The notes below the pieces were generated by a model. The model was not told where the DNA came from. It did not search any database and saw only the letters and a list, made by a program, of their open reading frames with translations. From Nostoc sp. NMS8 (GTDB lineage: Bacteria > Cyanobacteriota > Cyanobacteriia > Cyanobacteriales > Nostocaceae): a stretch of 58,379 nucleotides of DNA. The DNA lies in NCBI RefSeq assembly GCF_017115045.1, contig NZ_JABXKK010000030.1:1-58379 (forward strand). The letters are read 5' to 3'. This document shows positions 1 to 8,521 of this stretch, piece after piece (the stretch's first letter is position 1; each line of letters begins with the position of its first letter). Position numbers and translations under genes: made by a program.

Positions 1-1426
1 CTGTGGTACGATTTTTAATCAGCACTTCCTTCTCACCGTAACGCTTTGAGTAATCGTCAGCCGTTTTGTAGTTACCAGGATTGAACAAAACATGAGTACT
101 ACAAGCTGATGCGATCGCACTCCCCATTTTATCTCCATAAATATCGTAAAGTTGCTCTAAACTTTGGATACCCAGAATAAAGCAGGCACCATTAGAACGA
201 TATTCATTAATCCACTGTGGTAATCTGTCCAGCTTAATTGATGGTAATTCATCCAAAGAAATAATCAACGGATCTTTGCGGGGACGGCTTAAATTACCAA
301 CAATCATCAAGTGCATTGCAGCCGCCAGCAGAGGCCCAACCACACTGCGACGTTCATCATCTAGCTTGAACACCACCATCTCTCTACCTTCAAGCTTAGT
401 AGGAATATCCGATTTCCCTATAAATGCTCGCAGCAAATCAGCTTGGATGAAAGATGAGAAAGTACCTGCTGCTGTGGTCAAAATCCCCGAAATAGTCTTC
501 TCTGCGTCCTTAGCACTCAAAAATTGAATAAATGAAGTCGCCACCCATTCATCCAACCTTTTTGACTGTACTGCATGGTCAAGGCGCTGTACAAGTTTTG
601 GCAACCGCAGCACAGCATAAAGCATCGCCATATCTGGGTAAGGTGAACCCTTGACTAACTGTAAAAGTGCTTTAGCTAACAAGTCACCAGCTTTAGCAAA
701 GAACTCATCACTTTTACCACCACTGGAAGCATTGCGGTTAATCACTTGTCCAATTTCTCCTGCCATTACCCCATCCCGTGCATCACGCATATAATCCAAA
801 GGATTAATTACACCGCTAAAGGGTTCACCGGGGGCAAATACTCGTACTTTGTAACCATAACGGGCTGCTAAGGGTGCATGGAGTCGTAGTTGGTCGCCCT
901 TCTTGTCGTAGAGTAAAATCGGAAAACCTTGCTGCATCGCACTTTCTAACATCCGGTCTATGGTAGAGTAGGTTTTACCAGACCCAGGCGCACCTATTAC
1001 CAGTGTTCCGCTTTCGGCATTGGGAAACCAAACTGTAGGTGCAGCACCAAGCATAGTTTGTATGTTAGCCAGTAACCCCCGCCATTTACCTTTTACCCAA
1101 TAGCGAGGAGTTCCAGACCACAGGGTAACTTTATTGTGTTTATGCTCCTTGATTTGCTTGAGTGCTAGGTTAGTTGCTGCTAGTTTCTCGCTAATACCGG
1201 AGACTTTACCAGTGGTAATTTTTCCCTTACCAGTACCACTGATTTGCAACAACAGTAAAACGAAGAGCATTCCACCTACCATCATCCAACCTTGGGGATT
1301 GTTATACTGCTGAAACAACTTGCCAAAGTCAATACTAGCCTCTTGTGCTTGAAAGGATGACACTTCAATTAATGTCGAGTTAGCAGTTATCTGGTTGTGT
1401 GGTAGATTTTTCTGGTAAATTTTCAT
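1..1426 (-). CDS. VirD4/TraG-type conjugative coupling ATPase, 3' end outside window
   Basis: The reading frame is open from an ATG at 1426 to the left edge, so about 475 residues are seen and the C-terminus is missing. One hydrophobic segment lies near residues 48-65. A Walker A motif GAPGSGKT follows near residue 145, and a Walker B-like LIISLDELPS near residue 385, just before a segment (IQSLEQLYDIYG) typical of the TraG/TraD/VirD4 ATPase core. Members of this family sit at the inner membrane and deliver the relaxase-DNA complex to a type IV secretion channel. The exported lysozyme-like protein encoded at 4126-6093 is a plausible partner in the same transfer apparatus. The family call is firm; which transfer system it serves cannot be told, because the rest of the locus lies outside the window. 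Confidence 0.9.
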   Translation of the reverse strand, partial: MKIYQKNLPHNQITANSTLIEVSSFQAQEASIDFGKLFQQYNNPQGWMMVGGMLFVLLLLQISGTGKGKITTGKVSGISEKLAATNLALKQIKEHKHNKVTLWSGTPRYWVKGKWRGLLANIQTMLGAAPTVWFPNAESGTLVIGAPGSGKTYSTIDRMLESAMQQGFPILLYDKKGDQLRLHAPLAARYGYKVRVFAPGEPFSGVINPLDYMRDARDGVMAGEIGQVINRNASSGGKSDEFFAKAGDLLAKALLQLVKGSPYPDMAMLYAVLRLPKLVQRLDHAVQSKRLDEWVATSFIQFLSAKDAEKTISGILTTAAGTFSSFIQADLLRAFIGKSDIPTKLEGREMVVFKLDDERRSVVGPLLAAAMHLMIVGNLSRPRKDPLIISLDELPSIKLDRLPQWINEYRSNGACFILGIQSLEQLYDIYGDKMGSAIASACSTHVLFNPGNYKTADDYSKRYGEKEVLIKNRTT

Positions 1427-1553
1427 AGCAGTTAAGTAGGCATTTAGCAGAAATTTTAGCTACCAAGTGAAAGCTAGGGTATTGACCTTATGGACATTTT
1501 TTTAGAAATGTTAGAAACTCTATTTCTAGAGGAGTGTCAGATACATAACAGCT

Positions 1554-1800
1554 TTATGAGTGGTTGCTGTTAAACCTCGCCAATAAATCCTCACGGGAGA
1601 GATTCGATAACTGCAACAGTAAAAAAGCATACTCTTGTGAAGGTAACTCTAGAATAGTCTGAATAATTGTGGCTAATTGTTCATCCAGCGTATCAAATCG
1701 AACTGTTAATAAATTTTCTACAACTATACGTTACCTTTACTTTTGAGCCTCTTGCTTTCACTGTATATATAGTGGGTATATATAGTGGTGATAATTTCAT
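1554..1800 (-). pseudogene. Small gene broken by a frameshift
   Basis: An ATG at 1800 is preceded by an excellent ribosome-binding site (AAAGGAGG, 6 bases upstream). That frame (MKLSPLYIPTIYTVKARG...) stops after about 34 codons. A second frame without any ATG, GTG or TTG start takes over near 1730 and encodes a protein-like sequence including FDTLDEQLATIIQTILELPS and NLSREDLLARF, ending at TAA 1554. Joining the two needs a single +1 shift between about 1730 and 1697. I read this as one protein of about 80 residues, either a decayed gene or a frameshifted reading. A 13-bp tandem duplication lies in the 5' part. Function unknown. Confidence 0.5.
1763..1788. repeat. 13-bp perfect tandem duplication
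   Basis: GTATATATAGTGG occurs twice head to tail (1763-1775 and 1776-1788) inside the 5' part of the broken small gene. Removing one copy would shift the frame, but the resulting frame then meets stops at 1760 and 1733, so the duplication alone does not explain the break. Confidence 0.9.
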
Positions 1801-1981
1801 GATTAACCTCCTTTCATCCTCATATATATTTTCGCTGGTTTGTAAATTAGCATTCAAGATACTTTATTTGATGGCGTAGTTTAAATCTGTGGTGGAGAGT
1901 AATTGCCTCATAAACAACGATTGGTAAATAAGTTTTGAGGCTAACGCCTCATGCGTTGGGCAATCATATTTATGTACTCCA

Positions 1982-3088
1982 ATGGTTAAATCTAGGGTTT
2001 CAAACAACTCTAATCGCTCCAATCAATCTACTGCTAAAACTGCTGCTTCTAATCCCAAAACTAATACCAAAACTCAAGCAGCTAAATCTAAAGCTCCTAA
2101 CACTCAATTGTCAGACCTTGATATTGACGATATTGACCCAGAACTTCTCAGCGACAGTTATAACCAAGTTAGACGACCGTTACTGCCTTACGGCATTGTC
2201 GTTAATGACAAACCCGCCGGACTTCTAATTCCAGAAGATCAGCTAGAAAAGGCTGGCTGGCTTGATATGCCACAGGAGGACGACCTAACTATTGTCACCT
2301 TAACTGAAGATGTTACTGGACTTTTAATTACTCAAGCACGTTTACTAGTTTTAGCTTTTGTACCAGAGTATATCCGTTATAAATCAGATGTTGAAGACTT
2401 AGGTGGTTCTTTTGTTGGGCTTTATGATGAATACAAGCATAACCTTGACAAGAAAACAATGGATGTGTGTTCAGAACATGCACTAGTGTTTCTGGATGAG
2501 GATAATCAACCCCTGCATACTACTCCTGTCGTTGTCCGCTTTAAGAATGTAGCTCTCTGGAGTTTTAAGTCAGTGCGTGAGGAATTCTACCGTTCTTTGG
2601 AGAAAACCTTTGCTGACTATTTCCAAGTGCCATTTAGCGGCAAAAACGATAGGTGGCGTAGCTTAGGTGTGCTGTCAGTTGAGTTCAAAGCTGTCAAAGA
2701 AGGTGAAGGTAAGAATAAACACGACTGTTGTAAGACTGTAGATTATACCAAACCCACCGTTGAAAATCTGTCTCAATTTTATTTGGGTCAGCCCACAGCT
2801 AAAGCCCTCATTTGGCAACAACATGATGCGATCGCTGGTTTTAATGAACCTCAATCCCTACCTGCTTTGCCAGGAGAATCGGTATCTGTAGACGTAGAAG
2901 TATTGCCACCACATAAAAATAGGAACAAAACTCAAAGCGTTCGGAAATCGAAACCAGCGACCAAGCCACCTCGCAAAATTCAACTTATTGACGATGACGA
3001 CTTCCTCGATGAAACCGACGATTTAGAAGCTGAGTTAGACGATGATGATTTTGAGGAAGAAGACGATGAACTGGATGATGAGGAATAG
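1982..3088 (+). CDS. Conserved cyanobacterial hypothetical protein with acidic C-terminus
   Basis: 368 residues. The N-terminal 60 residues are polar and rich in Asn, Ser, Thr and Lys. The middle (about residues 65-280) looks like a folded domain and begins with LLPYGIVVNDKPAGLLIPED. The C-terminus is a linker with KPATKPPRK followed by about 40 residues that are almost entirely Asp and Glu. An acidic tail of this sort is often seen in DNA-mimicking or nucleic-acid-protein-interacting proteins, but that is inference only. The domain resembles proteins I recall as the cyanobacterial plasmid family DUF5895; I am not certain of that number. It stands alone on the plus strand between minus-strand transfer genes and is followed by a strong bidirectional hairpin. 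Confidence 0.75.
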   Translation: MVKSRVSNNSNRSNQSTAKTAASNPKTNTKTQAAKSKAPNTQLSDLDIDDIDPELLSDSYNQVRRPLLPYGIVVNDKPAGLLIPEDQLEKAGWLDMPQEDDLTIVTLTEDVTGLLITQARLLVLAFVPEYIRYKSDVEDLGGSFVGLYDEYKHNLDKKTMDVCSEHALVFLDEDNQPLHTTPVVVRFKNVALWSFKSVREEFYRSLEKTFADYFQVPFSGKNDRWRSLGVLSVEFKAVKEGEGKNKHDCCKTVDYTKPTVENLSQFYLGQPTAKALIWQQHDAIAGFNEPQSLPALPGESVSVDVEVLPPHKNRNKTQSVRKSKPATKPPRKIQLIDDDDFLDETDDLEAELDDDDFEEEDDELDDEE

Positions 3089-3332
3089 TCCAATGCAACT
3101 ATAGCGTCTGTGCTGGTAAACTACCCACTACTTAGTGCTGAGTCATGAGTCCTGAGTAGATTAAAAGTCACTCAGTACTTATGTACTTGGTATATACCCC
3201 ACACAGCAGTTGCTCCACTTGTGTGCGGTCTTTTAACTGAACACGGGCTAAACGCCCGGCTATCCATGTACAGCACTCTTCATCCACCACTGACCTAGAT
3301 ACCGATTTAATGGGAATTTCCTAGAGGTTTTA

Positions 3333-3379
3333 GAAGAAAACTCTGCCGTAGCTAAGATAACTATGGCAGAGTTTTCTTC
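3333..3379. terminator. Bidirectional terminator-like hairpin between convergent genes
   Basis: A perfect 15-bp inverted repeat (GAAGAAAACTCTGCC at 3333-3347, its complement at 3365-3379) with a 17-base loop sits between the plus-strand gene ending at 3088 and the minus-strand gene ending at 3394. A/T runs on the outer stem give a U-rich tail in either direction, which suits a shared intrinsic terminator. The rest of the 305-base gap shows no gene. Confidence 0.7.
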
Positions 3380-3393
3380 CAGCTTTCAAGTTA

Positions 3394-4122
3394 TCAACTT
3401 TGGGATTTTTTACCAGTAGTGAAAAGCTGACTATCAGCAAGTTGATAGCCGGTGCCATTGAAACAAAAATTCAATTGGCGTAGCTGCTCTTGCTCGGTTT
3501 GCAGTACCCTAATGCACGGTAATGCCTGACCTCGGTTCTCTCCCACTGACAACAAATGTTTACCTGTTGGCAGATTGGGATTCAAGTAACTCAAGAATAC
3601 CTGAGTAATTGGTTTGTCCTTTCTGAGCCAGTAACCAGTATACAGACATCCCAAAGCACCACAGACATCAGGCGTATTCAAGTTGAAAACTGCGAACCTG
3701 CCGTCTTTTCCTTCCACACTCCAAGCCAGTATATTTTTAGCAGATACTTTGGCATTCAACTCTGTATTTTCTACAATCACCTGTTCAACGACTCTAGCAG
3801 GCACAACATTAGCAGCTTTGTTCCAAGTAACGGTTGCCGCATTTAAGCTACAGCCCCCTAAGCTCATGAGAATCGACAGCAACAAAAAGATGCCCAAACC
3901 AATGCGAAACCAATGAACCCAGTAGCGTACCCTCATAGTCGGTGCTGGTAATTGATATGCAGTTGTCTTCAGTGGTTGAGACTGAGTAGAGGAGGCGGAA
4001 GAAGAATAAACTCCCTTTCCTTCCCCTGTTTCCCCAAGGTGTATTTTTGAATGCAGCTCAGTATCCAGTATTTCTTTTATCTCATAGGGTGAAGTAATAG
4101 AAGTTTTAGATAAATCTGTCAT
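3394..4122 (-). CDS. Membrane-anchored hypothetical protein coupled to the lysozyme-like gene
   Basis: 242 residues. A polar N-terminal region of about 65 residues precedes one hydrophobic segment (IGLGIFLLLSILMSLGGC), and a roughly 150-residue domain presumably faces outward. The segment ends in LGGC, which resembles a lipobox; a start at the internal ATG 3936 would give a classical lipoprotein signal. I prefer the ATG at 4122, because a GGGAGG ribosome-binding site overlaps the stop of the upstream gene and the two genes are only 3 bases apart, which suggests translational coupling. The downstream part has Cys pairs (VCGALGC, PCIRVL, LNFCFNG) that could form disulfides outside the membrane. 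No family is recognised; the context suggests a transfer-apparatus accessory. Confidence 0.75.
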   Translation of the reverse strand: MTDLSKTSITSPYEIKEILDTELHSKIHLGETGEGKGVYSSSASSTQSQPLKTTAYQLPAPTMRVRYWVHWFRIGLGIFLLLSILMSLGGCSLNAATVTWNKAANVVPARVVEQVIVENTELNAKVSAKNILAWSVEGKDGRFAVFNLNTPDVCGALGCLYTGYWLRKDKPITQVFLSYLNPNLPTGKHLLSVGENRGQALPCIRVLQTEQEQLRQLNFCFNGTGYQLADSQLFTTGKKSQS

Positions 4123-4125
4123 ACT

Positions 4126-6093
4126 CTACCTCCCATTTTCAGTATTTTTAGCAGTGCTGATGTAGCTAGAATTTACATTGGGAGAACAGGTCCGCGTTCC
4201 ATTATCGCTATTACTGTTGCGATAACTAGCTAAAGCGGTTTTGCCGTAATCTTTGAGACTGAGACGGCCGAGGGCATCTGAGCCATTTCCATCAACTTTG
4301 CTGTAATCACCACCAAAATGCTTTTGAGCCACTCGTTCAATTAGGCGATCGCCCGTAAATGGCTGTCCTGTAGCCGGATCGATTTGCTCTTGTGTCACTT
4401 GAATTTTGTTAGCCATATCAGCCATAAATGCCCTATCTTGGTCGGCTGGAGGAAAAAACTCAAATAGTTCAGCCTCTGTTGGTTGATGCCCTTGCTCCAC
4501 TTGACTCAAGAACTTTTGACCTCCAGGCTTGGCAGCAATTAACTTCACTGCATAAGGGTTATAACTCATAAACTGGTAGCGACCGAGAGCGCGACCACAA
4601 TTTAAACCCCCATCTGCACAGGTATGTATGCCAACTGCTTTGTAATCCCCGCTACCAGCACTCTCAATTTCCGCGATCGCATTTGAGAGCGATCGCAAAT
4701 CAATACCGGAGAATGATTGATCTGTTATCGACCGACTACCATTGCTGAACGCGCATGGATTAATCTTCTCTATTACTCCAGTACGCTTGGTAGTGCTAGC
4801 TTTAGGCTCTCTTGTCGCTCCAGTTGGTAAAGATGCAGTATTTGTCCTCTGTTCACTCAAATTGCCTACAAATATCAGGGAGTTAACCTTGTAGCTGAAA
4901 AAAGGAACAGGCCCGATAAAATAAGGTGTACAACCCATTCGCCAAGCACAGAACCGAAAGAACAAAGCCGTATCTACCGTATCAGTCGTTTCATCCGGCT
5001 CCATTACCACGACCTTAAAAGCTTTACCAAACGGTATCCTTCCTGTTGGTTCCCGACCGTTGTTCACTGCTTTCAGGATACCCCGCCCGCCCTCGACTTC
5101 TTGGTATTTCCCGGAAATCCACTGTTTACCTTCCAACTTACTGCGATCGCTACGACCTGTATTCTCCAAATCATCCAATTCTAAGTAAGCGCAGTCTTTT
5201 TCACTACAAGGCACAGAAAACCCTTGCACATCGGAACCAGAAATCGTATTGTTACGGCGGTTTTCTGCTGGCCCATGAACTACATCAATCCGCATTACCA
5301 AGCTACCAATTTCAGTGATGGGATTAGGCATTAATCCTAAAGGTACTTGTCCCAAACCAGGAATATCCGAAACATTGCTATTCATCCAACCTGTAAATTG
5401 TTGTAGCTGTACTGCATCTAAGTTAGGAATTGAAGAAATAGAAAACTCTGACAAGTCGATTTCTCCCAGCTTCATTTGCCCAACTTCATACTGTGTTAGT
5501 ACCTGAGCTAGTGTTAAATTAGATGCAGCAATTCCCTTTGATTTTAGTAAGGTTGCAACAGGTGTAATATTGTTTACTTGTGTCTTAGCTAATTCTGGAA
5601 CAACCTGAGCCAAATGGCTCAATGTCTGTTCCCCAATCAGGGGAAATTCACTCAAGGCAATTTTGTTTGAATCTATACTGTTAATGTCTGTGTTTGCCTC
5701 TGGTACTCTGCCCAGAGCGATCGCCTGGATCGCCTGCAAAGAAAACTCCTCTGCCTGCAATGCTTCACTGATATCTCCTAACTTCAAATATTGGTCAGGA
5801 GTCATACCCACATTCCAAGTGCGACTCAGGTCATAACCTAGTGTTTGACTGTAGGGACTGCCATCAATTGCACCGGATTGACTGATACCTGGTAGCTGGG
5901 CCAGAGAAATGCGGCTCCAGTCTGGCAGCAAAACTTTAGTAGCAGGTAGTCGAGACTGAGGATTTGCAACTTCTACAATTCGAGTCGGTAAATTGCCATC
6001 ACCAAATGTGTTGATTGTGGCTTGTGCAGCGATACTATAAATAATACAAGTTATGACAACCAGAAGAGATATCCATGCTTTTGGTATCTTCAT
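4126..6093 (-). CDS. Exported protein with C-terminal lysozyme/transglycosylase-like domain
   Basis: 655 residues. Residues 1-25 form a Sec-type signal peptide (ISLLVVITCIIYSIAAQA). A long unrecognised region (about 30-440) contains leucine-rich stretches and paired cysteines. The last 200 residues look like a lysozyme-like/soluble lytic transglycosylase fold: AIAEIESAGSGDY carries the likely catalytic Glu, and CGRALGRYQFM matches the G-x-G-R-Y-Q signature after it. Such domains open peptidoglycan, and VirB1-type hydrolases do this for type IV secretion. It is the first gene of an operon with the membrane protein at 3394-4122, and the VirD4-like gene lies nearby on the same strand, so a role in assembling the conjugation channel is the best guess. 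The large N-terminal part is much longer than in VirB1. Confidence 0.75.
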   Translation of the reverse strand: MKIPKAWISLLVVITCIIYSIAAQATINTFGDGNLPTRIVEVANPQSRLPATKVLLPDWSRISLAQLPGISQSGAIDGSPYSQTLGYDLSRTWNVGMTPDQYLKLGDISEALQAEEFSLQAIQAIALGRVPEANTDINSIDSNKIALSEFPLIGEQTLSHLAQVVPELAKTQVNNITPVATLLKSKGIAASNLTLAQVLTQYEVGQMKLGEIDLSEFSISSIPNLDAVQLQQFTGWMNSNVSDIPGLGQVPLGLMPNPITEIGSLVMRIDVVHGPAENRRNNTISGSDVQGFSVPCSEKDCAYLELDDLENTGRSDRSKLEGKQWISGKYQEVEGGRGILKAVNNGREPTGRIPFGKAFKVVVMEPDETTDTVDTALFFRFCAWRMGCTPYFIGPVPFFSYKVNSLIFVGNLSEQRTNTASLPTGATREPKASTTKRTGVIEKINPCAFSNGSRSITDQSFSGIDLRSLSNAIAEIESAGSGDYKAVGIHTCADGGLNCGRALGRYQFMSYNPYAVKLIAAKPGGQKFLSQVEQGHQPTEAELFEFFPPADQDRAFMADMANKIQVTQEQIDPATGQPFTGDRLIERVAQKHFGGDYSKVDGNGSDALGRLSLKDYGKTALASYRNSNSDNGTRTCSPNVNSSYISTAKNTENGR

Positions 6094-6355
6094 AATTCCA
6101 GGTTTAAAAATGACAGCAACTATACCCCAACAAGCAAAGTAATTTATTGAATAAAAACCCGGCGTTGCTGAATGAAGGAATGAAAATTAAAAATTCAATC
6201 TCTCAAACTCTTACTCTCTGCGTCTCTGCGTCTCTGCGTGTTAGCGTACCCCTGCTCTTAAGCAAGCTACGCGGAGCGTCTCTAAGAGTTGCGGGGCGTA
6301 AGCCCGACAAAAATCATCCCACTGATCAGCAACGCCAAAAACCCAATTACTTGTT
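6094..6355. repeat. Intergenic region with short tandem and inverted repeats
   Basis: No gene is supported. The stretch holds a GCGTCTCT-type tandem repeat (about 6216-6240) and an imperfect hairpin with arms CTCTTA (6255-6260) and TAAGAG (6283-6288) plus flanking CCC/GGG pairing. Repeats of this style are typical spacers in Nostoc-like genomes. Confidence 0.6.
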
Positions 6356-6365
6356 GCTTATGGGG

Positions 6366-6469
6366 CAATACAGTTCAGTTAAGCTTTTATTCTCTCCCTC
6401 TGCTTCCCCTGCCTCCCCTGCTCCCCCTGCCTGCCTTAACAGATAAATTTGCTTAACTGAACCGTATTG
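6366..6469. mobile_element. MITE-like element, family A copy 1, with 10-bp target duplication
   Basis: A 104-bp non-coding unit with 19-bp terminal inverted repeats, CAATACAGTTCAGTTAAGC on the left and the complement of CAATACGGTTCAGTTAAGC on the right, one mismatch. Its centre is a run of CCCCTGCC-type short repeats. The 10-bp sequence GCTTATGGGG directly flanks both ends (6356-6365 and 6470-6479), as expected of a target-site duplication. A diverged relative lies at 10451-10545. It carries no transposase and would need one supplied in trans. Confidence 0.85.
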
Positions 6470-6504
6470 GCTTATGGGGTATAGAAAGAGAGTGAAAATA
6501 TGAC

Positions 6505-6819
6505 TTATAACTCTAGCTCCTCTTCTGCTGACTGTTGACTTTTCTTAGACTTGTAACCTGAACCAGAGCCATATCCTGGTAATTGAGGATTGGGATTAGC
6601 AGCCGATTCAGTGTAAGGTGTATCCCCAAGATTGATTTCAAAAATATTCTCTTGATAACCATCCCTAAATTGGTCTGCTTGCAAGGGATTACTACTATCT
6701 CCAGAACTTAATTGCTCAACACCGTAACCTTCAGATTGATAGCCACTGCCAGACTGATAATTACTACTGTCGTCAGCATCAAGATTTTGGTTAATTGTGG
6801 GTTCGTTATTCATTGACAT
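6505..6819 (-). CDS. Small Gly/Ser/Tyr-rich hypothetical protein
   Basis: Up to 104 residues, low in complexity, with repeated SGSGY/GYGS elements and many Asp, Glu, Gln and Asn; probably disordered. It has no hydrophobic segment. AGGTA lies only 2 bases before the first ATG but about 8 before the third codon, also ATG, so the true start may be at 6813. It sits 5' of a divergent plus-strand gene and follows the transfer genes on the same strand, separated by the miniature element at 6366-6469. No family recognised. Confidence 0.6.
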   Translation of the reverse strand: MSMNNEPTINQNLDADDSSNYQSGSGYQSEGYGVEQLSSGDSSNPLQADQFRDGYQENIFEINLGDTPYTESAANPNPQLPGYGSGSGYKSKKSQQSAEEELEL

Positions 6820-6943
6820 TACCTAAAAAAACTGTAGCAATGCCAGCATAAAAAGATTTATCTAGTATCAGCCTTCACCTATTGGACATTAATTTTTTAG
6901 CCGATTGGCTATTTTGGGTGATGCGCTCATATCGAGATGAAAA

Positions 6944-7642
6944 ATGGAGCAAATGAATTTAATTTCACCAGAAATAATGGCAGAAATCAGTAATGGTAAT
7001 AGTACCAAACTGCCAGACAACACCCAAAAAATGCTGCAAATTCTGGCAAGTTTAAATACACCAAAAGAATTATTAGCAAGTCTCTTAGAAATAGCTGAAT
7101 TTTCCCTACATCATGTTCGCTACCTTGCAGGGCCATTGGTAATTCATCGCAGTCCTTGGAGTGATACGATTCCCCAATGGCTGAAGTTTGCTTGTATTCA
7201 GGAGCGATTGGAACTTATCTTCACTGAATACGAACAGGATCAGGTTGGTGTTTCCAGCACAGCCACAGAAGTTCTTACCTACATGATGCCTGCAACTTAC
7301 GAAGCACCTTTACATAGGGACTACGCTGACCTTTATCTTTGGGTAGGTAATGAAGTTTTAACCAAATACGATAAATTACCAAAGGGTTGCAAGAGTTTTT
7401 ATGAATTTATAGGTGATGGTGATACGAGCAATGCCAGCAATAATCGTATCATTCATTTTAATCAGGTAAAAAATGAATTCAACTATCTTAGCAGGTCAAT
7501 TCGACGCAGCATAGTTAAACACGCAGCACAAGAAGGATGGGGTAAGCGTCATGTCAATGCCAAGCCTAACTTAGACTCGACCCAAAGCACTCCAACTCCC
7601 AAACCTTCATCAAATTCAACTGTGCAAATTAGCTTGTTCTGA
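6944..7642 (+). CDS. Hypothetical protein
   Basis: 232 residues, soluble and probably helical in the first 60 residues (KMLQILASLNTPKELLASLL). The centre contains HRSPWSDTIPQWLKFACIQ and the C-terminal 40 residues are a Pro/Ser/Thr tail. I recognise no domain. It is followed by a terminator-like hairpin at 7652-7688, so it appears to be monocistronic. The position among plasmid genes suggests a plasmid-borne function, but nothing in the sequence shows what. Confidence 0.65.
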   Translation: MEQMNLISPEIMAEISNGNSTKLPDNTQKMLQILASLNTPKELLASLLEIAEFSLHHVRYLAGPLVIHRSPWSDTIPQWLKFACIQERLELIFTEYEQDQVGVSSTATEVLTYMMPATYEAPLHRDYADLYLWVGNEVLTKYDKLPKGCKSFYEFIGDGDTSNASNNRIIHFNQVKNEFNYLSRSIRRSIVKHAAQEGWGKRHVNAKPNLDSTQSTPTPKPSSNSTVQISLF

Positions 7643-7651
7643 ATTTTCCAG

Positions 7652-7688
7652 AAATCCTCAGTCTATTCAAATTTTCATCTGAGGATTT
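7652..7688 (+). terminator. Terminator-like hairpin
   Basis: A perfect 10-bp inverted repeat, AAATCCTCAG (7652-7661) and CTGAGGATTT (7679-7688), with a 17-base loop and a short T run at its end, 10 bases after the stop of the 232-residue gene. Confidence 0.65.
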
Positions 7689-7749
7689 TTCTGTTAAATG
7701 GAAGCGATCGCTTCTTTAATTATGAACATAAATTTTCAAGTTAGTCATC

Positions 7750-8292
7750 ATGAATACTCAAGAAATTCAAGAGATTTTAAATCATCTCATCATTGGAATT
7801 ACAGCCTTATATACCATTGTGATACTCGTTGATTTCGTTGTGGGAATAGTCCATCTGTGGCAGAAATTTACGCTCAACATCGAATACACAACATCTGAAC
7901 AATCACAGATGGAATCTAGTGATATTAAGAAATCTCTAAAGTTGGAAAATCAAAATCAATTAACTAACCGGATTACATCAAAACCAGAACCTCAACCAAA
8001 CAACTTTGTTAGCATTGATGTAGACAAAATTGATTTACGGACAGCCAGAAAAATTGCCACTGCCATAAAAAAAGCTTCAAAATCCAATCCTGACTTAATT
8101 ATCAAACAAAAAGTCAACAATAAATGTGTTCCTTTAGCCTGGTTGCAAGCACAGATAAAGCATCGTTTAGAACTTGCACCAGAAATTGTCACACCCATTA
8201 TTAGAGAATTGGCTCCTACTGCTTTTACATCTGTTCGAGAGAATATTCAGCATTCTAACATTGCAAAAACAGGTAAACGTAAAGTCAGTTAA
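7750..8292 (+). CDS. Small membrane-anchored hypothetical protein
   Basis: 180 residues. One hydrophobic segment near residues 14-35 (IIGITALYTIVILVDFVVGI) is followed by a polar linker and a basic C-terminal domain of about 95 residues (DLRTARKIATAIKKASKSN, then LAWLQAQIKHRLELAPEIV). The C-terminal helices could be a small DNA- or protein-binding fold held at the membrane. No family is recognised. It lies 230 bases upstream of the polymerase gene on the same strand, with a foldback repeat between them. Confidence 0.6.
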   Translation: MNTQEIQEILNHLIIGITALYTIVILVDFVVGIVHLWQKFTLNIEYTTSEQSQMESSDIKKSLKLENQNQLTNRITSKPEPQPNNFVSIDVDKIDLRTARKIATAIKKASKSNPDLIIKQKVNNKCVPLAWLQAQIKHRLELAPEIVTPIIRELAPTAFTSVRENIQHSNIAKTGKRKVS

Positions 8293-8297
8293 TCATA

Positions 8298-8426
8298 TAA
8301 AGAGAGGAATATCGATATGGCGGTTATCGCTCGGATGAGAAGACAAAAGTACTTGCTGTACAATCTTTCTAGCAAAGTTTTTGTATCTCCCTCAACTGCA
8401 CACCGCTATAGTATTACCTCTCTTTA
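8298..8426. repeat. Foldback repeat of about 129 bp
   Basis: TAAAGAGAGG at 8298 and CCTCTCTTTA ending at 8426 pair perfectly, and pairing continues imperfectly inward (AATATCGATATGGCGG against CCGCTATAGTATT). The interior contains a small GTAC...GTAC hairpin. No convincing target duplication was found. It could be a miniature transposable element or a structured leader upstream of the polymerase gene. Confidence 0.6.
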
Positions 8427-8521
8427 ATAGGTTTTCAAATCTTTGTATAAAACTAAATATTTTGAAGTTGGTACATATACAAGCTATCGCTTCTAGGTGA
8501 GAAATTCAAATTAAATTCATT

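Noticed and set aside
1763..1788. 13-bp duplication as the sole cause of the broken small gene
   Set aside because: Removing one copy puts the ATG into a frame that stops at 1760 and 1733.
6147..6446. Open frame across the 6.1-6.45 kb spacer
   Set aside because: It is made of short tandem repeats and half of the miniature element.
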